Assembly (NCBI RefSeq): GCF_900115685.1
Contig: NZ_FOXJ01000002.1
Coordinates: forward strand, 310,001 to 374,000
Direction of reading: 5' to 3'
Length of the DNA stretch: 64,000 bases
Source of the DNA: Variovorax sp. 770b2
GTDB taxonomy: Bacteria; Pseudomonadota; Gammaproteobacteria; Burkholderiales; Burkholderiaceae_C
Shown: positions 55,208 to 61,431 of the stretch, piece after piece
How the letters are laid out: each line of letters begins with the position of its first letter
How positions within the stretch are numbered: the stretch's first letter is position 1
Translations under genes and position numbers: made by a program
The notes under the pieces: generated by a model
Told to the model about the DNA's origin: nothing
Database searches by the model: none
The model's input: the letters and a program-made list of their open reading frames with translations, nothing else

Positions 55208-55834
55208 ATGCAACCGCTGATCGATGGACTCATCTATATCGTCGACGACGACGCCAGCGTGCGCGAGGCGCTGGCCTGGCTGCTGCGCTCGCGGCGCCTG
55301 GCGAGCGAGCATTTCGGCAGTGCCGAGGCGTTCGAGCAGTTGCTTGCAGAGGGCCCGCTGCCCGACCAGCCGCGCTGCCTGCTGCTGGACGTGCGCATGC
55401 CGGGCACCAGCGGGCTCGTGCTGTTCGACCGCCTGGCCGAGCGCGGCCTGCTGGACGCGATGCCGGTGATCTTCCTCACCGGCCATGCGGACGTGCCGAC
55501 GGCGGTCGATGCGGTCAAGCGCGGCGCCTTCGATTTCTGCGAGAAGCCGTTCTCGGACAACGCGCTGGTCGACCGCATCGAGCAGGCGCTCGGTGCCTCG
55601 CTGCGGGCGCTGGAGGTGCAGAGCGTGCGCCGCAGCCTCGCCGGGCGCATCGCTGAACTGACGGACCGCGAGCGCGACGTGATGCGGCTCGTGGTCGAGG
55701 GGCTGCCGAACAAGCTGATCGCCGATCAGCTGGCCATCAGCGTGCGCACGGTGGAGGTCCACCGGGCGCGCGTGTTCGAGAAGATGGAAGTGAAGTCGGC
55801 CGTGGAGCTGGCCAACCGACTTCGGGATCTCTAG
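55208..55834 (+). CDS. FixJ/TtrR-type two-component response regulator
   Basis: 208 residues. The receiver domain has the acidic pair in YIVDDDASVREAL, the phospho-acceptor Asp near residue 60 in CLLLDVRMPGTSG, the Thr in IFLTGHADVPTAVDAVKRGAFDF, and the Lys in CEKPFSD. The LuxR/FixJ helix-turn-helix (about 150-205) includes LTDRERDVMRLVVEGLPNKLIADQL and VRTVEVHRARVFEKM. It pairs with the upstream kinase. Target genes are not evident; the convergent OmpA-type gene lies 4 bp beyond. Confidence 0.93.
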   Translation: MQPLIDGLIYIVDDDASVREALAWLLRSRRLASEHFGSAEAFEQLLAEGPLPDQPRCLLLDVRMPGTSGLVLFDRLAERGLLDAMPVIFLTGHADVPTAVDAVKRGAFDFCEKPFSDNALVDRIEQALGASLRALEVQSVRRSLAGRIAELTDRERDVMRLVVEGLPNKLIADQLAISVRTVEVHRARVFEKMEVKSAVELANRLRDL

Positions 55835-55838
55835 GAGA

Positions 55839-56405
55839 TCAGGCCTTTTCCGCGACGAAGATCTCGACGCGGCGGTTCTGGGCGCGGCCGGCGGGCGTGC
55901 CGTTGTCGGCCAGCGGTTCGCGCGAGCCGCGGCCGTCGGTCGTGATGGCGGTCGTCGACACGCCGCGGCCCACCAGGTGGTTGCGCACGCTGTCGGCGCG
56001 GCTCACCGAGAGGCGCTCGTTGCCTTCTTCGCTGCCCGTGTTGTCGGTGTGGCCGACCACGCGCACGCTGGCGGCGGTGGCGGTCTTCAGGCCTTCGGCG
56101 ACCTTGTCCAGGACCTGCGCGAGGTTGCGCTTGACGTTGGCGCGGCCCGTGTCGAACGAGAGCTCATTCGGAATGACCAGGTGCAGCTGGTTGTCGGCGG
56201 TCTGCTCGATCACCACGCCCGTGCCCTTGGTCGAGGCTTCCAGGTCGGTCTTCAGGGCGGCCAGGCGCGCGGTCCAGCTGTTGGCGGGCGGTGCCGGCTG
56301 TGCGGCCGGCGCGGGCGCCGGCGGCGGTGCCGACTGCGACGCGCAGCCTGCAATGAACATCAACGCAGCCGCTGCTGCTGCACCCGAGACAAGAAGCTTC
56401 CTCAT
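55839..56405 (-). CDS. OmpA-family peptidoglycan-binding lipoprotein
   Basis: 188 residues with lipobox IAGC (Cys near 21), a Pro/Ala linker, and an OmpA_C domain. The domain has NELSFDTGRANVKRNLAQVLDKVAEGL, VRVVGHTDNTGSEEGNERLSVSRADSVRNHL (split in the signature) and GRGSREPLADNGTPAGRAQNRRVEIFV. The Asp and Arg that bind meso-diaminopimelate are present. It anchors the outer membrane to peptidoglycan. It is paralogous to the gene 86 bp upstream, and the two probably arose by duplication. Confidence 0.9.
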   Translation of the reverse strand: MRKLLVSGAAAAAALMFIAGCASQSAPPPAPAPAAQPAPPANSWTARLAALKTDLEASTKGTGVVIEQTADNQLHLVIPNELSFDTGRANVKRNLAQVLDKVAEGLKTATAASVRVVGHTDNTGSEEGNERLSVSRADSVRNHLVGRGVSTTAITTDGRGSREPLADNGTPAGRAQNRRVEIFVAEKA

Positions 56406-56431
56406 GAGATTTCCCTCTAATGGACCATTGA

Positions 56432-56475
56432 AAAAACGGTGATGGGAACCGGCCGTTCGACGCGGCCGGTTTCCC
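56432..56475 (-). terminator. Terminator-like hairpin between the two OmpA-type genes
   Basis: GGGAACCGGCCG (56444-56455) pairs with CGGCCGGTTTCCC (56463-56475) with one bulged base and a 7-nt loop. On the minus strand a six-T run follows about 7 nt after the stem (56432-56437). It may attenuate or end the upstream OmpA-type transcript. Confidence 0.5.
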
Positions 56476-56491
56476 CTGTGGGCGTGCCTTT

Positions 56492-57151
56492 TCAGCCCTG
56501 CGGGCCGCGCTCACCCACGTAGATTTCGACGCGGCGGTTCTGCGCGCGGCCGGCGTCGGAGTTGTTGTCGGCCAGCGGCTCGTGCGAGCCGCGCCCTTCG
56601 ATGCGGAAGGCCGCGGCGTTCACGCCGCGTGCGACCAGGTAGTCGCGCGTGCTGGTGGCACGGTCGACCGACAGCGGGTTGTTGATGGCGTCCGAGCCGG
56701 TGCTGTCGGTGTGGCCGATGATGCGCACCTCGGCATTCGGGTTGTTGCGCAGGCCGTTGGCGAACTGGTCGAGCACCGGTGCGAAGTTCGACTTGATGTT
56801 GGCACGGCCCACGTCGAACGACACGTCGCTCGGAATGGCCAGCTTCAGCTCGTTGTTCTGCGTTTGCGTGACGGCGATGCCCGTGCCTTGCGTGGCGGCT
56901 TCCATCTGGCGCTTCTGGTTTTCCATGCGCTGCGACCACAGGTAGCCGCCGAGCGCGCCGGCTGCCGCGCCGACCACTGCACCCGTGCCGATGGCACCGC
57001 GGTTGCCGCCGGTGGCCGAGCCGATGGCGGCGCCGCCCAATGCGCCGATGCCGGCGCCGATGCCGGTGTTGCGCTGCGTGTCGGTCATGCCGCCGGCGCA
57101 GCCGGACAGGACGATGGCGGTGGCGCAGGTGGCGAGTACGAACTTTTTCAT
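56492..57151 (-). CDS. OmpA-family lipoprotein with glycine-zipper (YiaD-like)
   Basis: 219 residues. Lipobox LSGC puts Cys near 18. A Gly-rich zipper region (about 28-75, GIGAGIGALGGAAIGSATGG) precedes an OmpA_C domain with PSDVSFDVGRANIKSNFAPVL, VRIIGHTDSTGSDAINNPLS and GRGSHEPLADNNSDAGRAQN. Both resemble YiaD. The zipper segment probably inserts in the outer membrane. About 200 bp of upstream DNA to 57348 holds no other gene. Confidence 0.92.
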   Translation of the reverse strand: MKKFVLATCATAIVLSGCAGGMTDTQRNTGIGAGIGALGGAAIGSATGGNRGAIGTGAVVGAAAGALGGYLWSQRMENQKRQMEAATQGTGIAVTQTQNNELKLAIPSDVSFDVGRANIKSNFAPVLDQFANGLRNNPNAEVRIIGHTDSTGSDAINNPLSVDRATSTRDYLVARGVNAAAFRIEGRGSHEPLADNNSDAGRAQNRRVEIYVGERGPQG

Positions 57152-57348
57152 GGAGATCCCTTTCGATGTTGAATCAAGCGGGCCAGAGCTTAGCCCCGGG
57201 AGAGTACGCGATGGTACGGGCTCAAGGCCCTACGGAAAATAAGAAAACCTTCGCCGTTCCGCATCTTTGCTGCGATGATTGCTACTAAAGTAATAGCGAA
57301 CAGGTACTTCTCCGACATGTGCGCGCGGCCCGCGGCTACACAAGCAAT

Positions 57349-57510
57349 TCACGGTTTGGGCGGCGGGTTCCGGTCATCGGCGGCGCGATCGGCTTCGACC
57401 TCGGCGTCGTCGTGCAATTCGCCCTTGCTGCGGCCGGAAAACATGGTCCACCAGATGATCAAGATGAACACGAATCCCGCGGCGAGGGCTTCAAGCAGAA
57501 TCAAACCCAT
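57349..57510 (-). CDS. Small single-pass membrane protein divergent from mltA
   Basis: A 53-residue protein: one hydrophobic helix (about residues 3-24, ILLEALAAGFVFILIIWWTMF), then a charged tail (SGRSKGELHDDAEVEADRAADD) and a Pro-rich end. The abrupt switch from hydrophobic to acidic is typical of real small inner-membrane proteins. Its ATG (57510) overlaps the divergent mltA ATG within CATG at 57508-57511. A GGAG lies 11 nt upstream on the minus strand. Function unknown; its position next to mltA may hint at an envelope role. Confidence 0.65.
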   Translation of the reverse strand: MGLILLEALAAGFVFILIIWWTMFSGRSKGELHDDAEVEADRAADDRNPPPKP

Positions 57511-58642
57511 GAGAAATGGACTCCAGTGGCTGGTCGGGCTTGCGATCGTAGCAACGCTTGCCGGCTGTTCCGTCGGCCCCCGCGTGCCCGACGCCCCCAC
57601 CCGCCCTTCCGCCACCCCGCCGCGCGACCTCGGGCCGCTGACCGGTTCGCTCGCGCACCCCAAGAGCCGCTGGGTGCCCGTCGGCTGGGCGGAGCTCCCG
57701 GGCTTCGGCGAAGACCCGCTGCACGAAGCGTGGATCGCGCTCCTGGCCAACTGCTCGCGCCCCAACGCCGCCTTCGCGCCGCTGTGCCGCGAGGTGCGCC
57801 AGCTGGCCATCGCGACCCCCGAAGAGCAGCGCCAGTGGATGACCGACCGGCTGCAGCCCTACCGCGTCGAATCGCTCGCGGGCCAGAGCGAAGGCAAGCT
57901 CACCAGCTACTACGAGCCGGTGTACGAAGCCTCGCGCATGCCGAACGCCACCTTCAACGTGCCCCTCTACCAGGCGCCGGACGGGCTGGTGCCCAAGCGC
58001 CCCTGGTACACGCGCCAGGAAATCGAGACCCTGCCCGAAGCCCAGGCGGCCCTGCGCGGCCGCGAGATCGCGTGGATGGCCGATCCCATCGATGCGCTCA
58101 TGCTGCACATCCAGGGCTCGGGGCGCCTGCGCATCACCGAGGCCAACGGGTTCCAGCACACCGTGCGCGTGGCCTTCTCGGCCACCAACGAGCAGCCCTA
58201 CCGCAGCGTGCAGCAGTGGCTCATGAGCCAGGGCGTGAGCAAGGTCGGCAAGTGGCCCGACGATACGAAGGCCTGGGCCGTGCAGAACCCGCAGCGCGTG
58301 TCGCAACTTTTGTGGAGCAATCCGCGCTACGTGTTCTTCCGCGAGGAAACGATGAGCGAGGTCGATGCCGCCTTCGGCCCGCGCGGTGCGCAGGGCGTGC
58401 CGCTCACGGCGGGGCGCTCGATCGCGGTCGACCGCGACAGCATTCCCTACGGCACGCCGGTGTGGCTCGCCTCGAGCGGGCCGGCGGCGCAGTTGCAGAA
58501 GCTGGTGGTGGCGCAGGACACCGGCAGCGCGATCCTGGGCGCAGTGCGCGCCGATTACTTCGCAGGCACGGGTCCCGATGCGGGCCGGTTCGCCGCGAGC
58601 ATGAACCAGCCGCTGCGCCTGTGGGCGCTCTGGCCGAAGTAG
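57509..58642 (+). CDS. mltA: Membrane-bound lytic murein transglycosylase A
   Basis: A 377-residue lipoprotein (signal MRNGLQWLVGLAIVATLAGC, Cys at residue 20). MltA cleaves peptidoglycan to anhydro-muropeptides. Landmarks are LTSYYEPVYEAS, WMADPIDALMLHIQGSGRL with active-site region, YVFFREE, and the 3D domain with catalytic Asp in LVVAQDTGSAILGAVRADYFAGTG. The start is fixed by the lipoprotein signal; the Shine-Dalgarno is weak. It is divergent from, and overlaps the start codon of, the small membrane protein. Confidence 0.95.
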   Translation: MRNGLQWLVGLAIVATLAGCSVGPRVPDAPTRPSATPPRDLGPLTGSLAHPKSRWVPVGWAELPGFGEDPLHEAWIALLANCSRPNAAFAPLCREVRQLAIATPEEQRQWMTDRLQPYRVESLAGQSEGKLTSYYEPVYEASRMPNATFNVPLYQAPDGLVPKRPWYTRQEIETLPEAQAALRGREIAWMADPIDALMLHIQGSGRLRITEANGFQHTVRVAFSATNEQPYRSVQQWLMSQGVSKVGKWPDDTKAWAVQNPQRVSQLLWSNPRYVFFREETMSEVDAAFGPRGAQGVPLTAGRSIAVDRDSIPYGTPVWLASSGPAAQLQKLVVAQDTGSAILGAVRADYFAGTGPDAGRFAASMNQPLRLWALWPK

Positions 58643-58694
58643 CCCGCGCCCTTTTTCTCTTTCCGCTGGTGCGTGCGTCCTTGCAGGGCGCGCG

Positions 58695-58734
58695 GTGTCA
58701 TCGCTTTGTCATGCGCGATGCACGGTTCCGTCAC
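58695..58734 (+). promoter_or_regulatory. phoX: Tandem Pho box upstream of phoX
   Basis: PhoB boxes are 7-bp CTGTCAT-like units repeated every 11 bp. Units here: GTGTCAT (58695-58701), TTGTCAT (58706-58712), a poor unit at 58717, and CCGTCAC (58728-58734), all in the same 11-bp register. A TTTTAAGG stretch (58742-58749) could be the -10 after the box. This predicts induction by phosphate limitation through PhoB. Confidence 0.8.
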
Positions 58735-58815
58735 GGGCGCCTTTTAAGGTCCACGGTCTGACGGGAGGCTGACTTTTAGCCTCACCGCAACCACCCCACG
58801 ATCTGCGGAAAACAA

Positions 58816-60828
58816 ATGACTGAATCCACCAAGGCTCCCACCGCCTCCCGCCGCCACGTTCTCAGGCTGATGAGCGCGGCCCCGATGCTCCCGCTGGGCG
58901 GCGTCGCCTTCCTCACCGCCTGCGGTGGCGGTGGTGGCGGCGGCCAGGCATTCCCGCCCATCGCGCTGCCGCCCGCGCCCCCGCCGGTACCGCCCGCACC
59001 GGCCCCGGCCGTCAACTTCGTCTCGGCCGAGTTCAGCAGCATGGCCGCACCGTCGCTCGCGGACGCCGCCGCCATGGCCACCACCACGGTCGGCTCCACG
59101 CTCAAGGTGTCGTTCGACAACGGCAGCTCCACCGAATACAAGCTGGCCTACCAGCCCTTCTTCCTGACCGGCGACATGGTGTCCGACGGCAACGGCGGCA
59201 AGGTGCTCGCGGGCGGCTACGTCGACATCCAGAACAAGCCGATCGTCGATGCCTCCGTGGCCGGCAAGGAGCGCCAGTTCTTCTCGGACGCACCCGACGG
59301 CAGCTCGCTCCTGAGCCTGCCCAATGCCAACGTGCCCGGCGTCAAGGGCAAGCCGGTGTTCGCCGTCGTCCAGTTCGAATACACGACCAAGAACCAGAAG
59401 GGCGACAGCACCTACGGCCAACTGCCCTCGCCGATTGCCGTGCTCACGCTCGACCAGGACCAGGCCACCGGCAAGCTCGACCTGGTGAAGTACCACAACG
59501 TGGACATGTCCAGCGCCCACGGCCTGTGGATCACCTGCGGCGCGAGCCTCTCGCCCTGGGGCACGCACCTGTCCAGCGAAGAGTACGAGCCCGATGCCTT
59601 CACCGTCTCGACCAACGCGCAGTTCAAGGCCTACAGCAAGAACGTGTTCGGCAGCGAGACCACCGCCCGCGCCTACCACTACGGCCACCTGCCCGAAGTC
59701 ACCGTGAACCCCGACGGCACCGGCAGCGTCAAGAAGCACTATTGCCTCGGCCGCATCTCGCACGAGCTGATCCAGGTGATGCCCGACAACCGCACCGCGC
59801 TCATGGGCGACGACTACACCAACGGCGGCCTCTTCATGTTCGTGGCCGACAAGGAGAAGGACCTCTCGGCCGGCACGCTGTACGTCGCCAAGGTCGGCAC
59901 GGGCTTCTCGATCGACCCCGCCGCCGCCGGCGCCGAGCTGACCTGGATCAAGCTGGGCCACGCCACCAGCGCCGAGATCGAGACGCTGGCCAACACCATC
60001 GCCCCGACCGACATCATGGATGTGAAGTTCGTCGACCCGGTCGATCCGAGCTACACGAAGATCTTCGCCGACGGCGTCGCGCAGTGGGTCAAGCTCGTGG
60101 CCGGCATGGAGAAGGCGGCTGCGTTCCTGGAGACGCACCGCTACGCCAACTTGGTGGGCGCCAGCATGGCCTTCACCAAGATGGAAGGCACCACCGTCAA
60201 CGCCAAGGACAAGGTCGCCTACTCGGCGCTGGCCAACATCCAGGACTCGATGGTCAAGAACGGCAAGGCCTGGCGCGCGGAGATGAACGTCTCGCTCGAC
60301 AAGCTTCTGAAGGCCGGCGGCGTGCTGGCCCACTCGATGGCCGGCGGCAAGAAGGACATCGGCGGCACCGCGATCAACAGCGACTGGGTGCCCTTCTCGA
60401 CCAAGGCGCTGATCGTGGGCGAGGACATCGCCGCCGACGCGCTGGGCAACACCGCCAACCCGGACAAGATCGCCAGCCCCGACAACATCAAGTTCTCGGA
60501 AAAGATGCGCACCCTGTTCATCGGCGAAGACAGCGGCAACCACGTGAACAACTTCCTGTGGGCCTACAACGTCGACACGAAGAAGCTCAGCCGCATCCTC
60601 TCGACCCCGGCCGGCGCCGAGTGCACGGGCCTGCACGCCGTGGACGAGATCAACGGCTGGACCTACATCATGAGCAACTTCCAGCACGCGGGCGAGTTCA
60701 TCGGCACCACGGCGCAGGGCGTGAAGGACGCGGTCGGTCCGCTCATCAAGACCAACTACAAGGAAGGCTTCAGCGCCGTCGTCGGCTACCTCACGGCCGA
60801 CCCGATCCAGCCGAAGCTCAAGAAGTAA
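58816..60828 (+). CDS. phoX: PhoX-type alkaline phosphatase (DUF839)
   Basis: 670 residues. The N-terminus carries a twin-arginine-like signal (SRRHVLRLM) and a lipobox-like TAC followed by a Gly run, so a Tat-exported lipoprotein is possible. The PhoX core has FFLTGDMVSDGNGGKVLAGG, HGLWITCGASLSPWGTHLSSEEYEPD, RAYHYGHLPEV, LIQVMPDNRTALMGDDYTNGG, and FIGEDSGNHVNNFLWAY. PhoX enzymes are Ca2+/Fe3+-dependent phosphomonoesterases that scavenge phosphate. Regulation by PhoB is supported by the tandem Pho box 80-120 bp upstream. Its terminator lies inside the 3' end of the convergent lrp gene. Confidence 0.92.
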   Translation: MTESTKAPTASRRHVLRLMSAAPMLPLGGVAFLTACGGGGGGGQAFPPIALPPAPPPVPPAPAPAVNFVSAEFSSMAAPSLADAAAMATTTVGSTLKVSFDNGSSTEYKLAYQPFFLTGDMVSDGNGGKVLAGGYVDIQNKPIVDASVAGKERQFFSDAPDGSSLLSLPNANVPGVKGKPVFAVVQFEYTTKNQKGDSTYGQLPSPIAVLTLDQDQATGKLDLVKYHNVDMSSAHGLWITCGASLSPWGTHLSSEEYEPDAFTVSTNAQFKAYSKNVFGSETTARAYHYGHLPEVTVNPDGTGSVKKHYCLGRISHELIQVMPDNRTALMGDDYTNGGLFMFVADKEKDLSAGTLYVAKVGTGFSIDPAAAGAELTWIKLGHATSAEIETLANTIAPTDIMDVKFVDPVDPSYTKIFADGVAQWVKLVAGMEKAAAFLETHRYANLVGASMAFTKMEGTTVNAKDKVAYSALANIQDSMVKNGKAWRAEMNVSLDKLLKAGGVLAHSMAGGKKDIGGTAINSDWVPFSTKALIVGEDIAADALGNTANPDKIASPDNIKFSEKMRTLFIGEDSGNHVNNFLWAYNVDTKKLSRILSTPAGAECTGLHAVDEINGWTYIMSNFQHAGEFIGTTAQGVKDAVGPLIKTNYKEGFSAVVGYLTADPIQPKLKK

Positions 60829-60852
60829 GGCAGCCTCTCGGCCGATCAGGAT

Positions 60853-61326
60853 TCAGGACGGCGCTGCTGGCAACGGCAGCGCCGTTTTGTATCTGACCTG
60901 CTTCAACGCGAAGCTCGAGCGGATCTTCTCGATGCCCGGAATCGGCGTGAGCTGCTCCATGATGAATCGCTCCAGCGCCGCCATGTCGGCCACGGCGATG
61001 CGGATGAGGTAGTCGCTGTCGCCCGTCATCAGGTAGCACTCCATCACCTCGTCGTGCTCGGCGATGCGCTGCTCGAAGTCGGCCAGCGACTGCTTGCTCT
61101 GCGTCGTGAGGCTGATCGAGATGAACACATTGAGCCCGAGGCCCAGCGCCTTCGCGCTCGCGAGCGCCACGTAGCGGTCGATCACGCCATGGGCTTCGAG
61201 CACCTTCACGCGCGCAAGACACGGCGAGGGCGACAGGTGCACGCGGCGCGCGAGTTCCACGTTCGACAGCGCGCCGTCGCGTTGCAGCTCGTCGAGAATG
61301 CGCAGGTCGATGGCATCGAGTTGCAT
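60853..61326 (-). CDS. Lrp/AsnC family transcriptional regulator
   Basis: 157 residues. The N-terminal helix-turn-helix is LDAIDLRILDELQRDGALSNVELARRVHLSPSPCLARVKVLE (split), the AsnC-type signature. The C-terminal RAM effector domain (about 65-150) has NVFISISLTTQSKQSLADFE and VMECYLMTGDSDYLIRIAVAD, which binds small amino acids. It is divergent from the 2-oxoacid dehydrogenase E1 gene with 105 bp between starts, so it probably controls that gene. The same arrangement occurs in mdeR-mdeB of Pseudomonas putida methionine catabolism. Confidence 0.92.
   Translation of the reverse strand: MQLDAIDLRILDELQRDGALSNVELARRVHLSPSPCLARVKVLEAHGVIDRYVALASAKALGLGLNVFISISLTTQSKQSLADFEQRIAEHDEVMECYLMTGDSDYLIRIAVADMAALERFIMEQLTPIPGIEKIRSSFALKQVRYKTALPLPAAPS
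60858..60890 (+). terminator. phoX terminator embedded in lrp 3' coding sequence
   Basis: A perfect 10-bp stem ACGGCGCTGC (60858-60867) / GCAGCGCCGT (60876-60885) with an 8-nt loop, then TTTTGT. It lies 30 bp after the phoX stop. The DNA also encodes the last residues (about KTALPLPAA) of the convergent regulator. Confidence 0.8.
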
Positions 61327-61350
61327 GAAATGCTTCGAAATTGAGGGATG

Positions 61351-61410
61351 GCGGAATTTTATGCTGCGACGTCGGCGCGGGATTGCCGGCGCCGGTAGCT
61401 AATTTTCCGC
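61351..61410 (-). repeat. Inverted repeat in the lrp/E1 intergenic region (candidate Lrp-type operator)
   Basis: GCGGAATTTT (61351-61360) and AATTTTCCGC (61401-61410) form an inverted pair with AT-rich inner parts, centred in the 105-bp divergent region. Lrp-family proteins bind such spaced, AT-flanked dyads. The regulator's binding here is inferred, not shown. Confidence 0.5.
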
Positions 61411-61431
61411 ATGCCGGCTTAAAGTGCCGTC

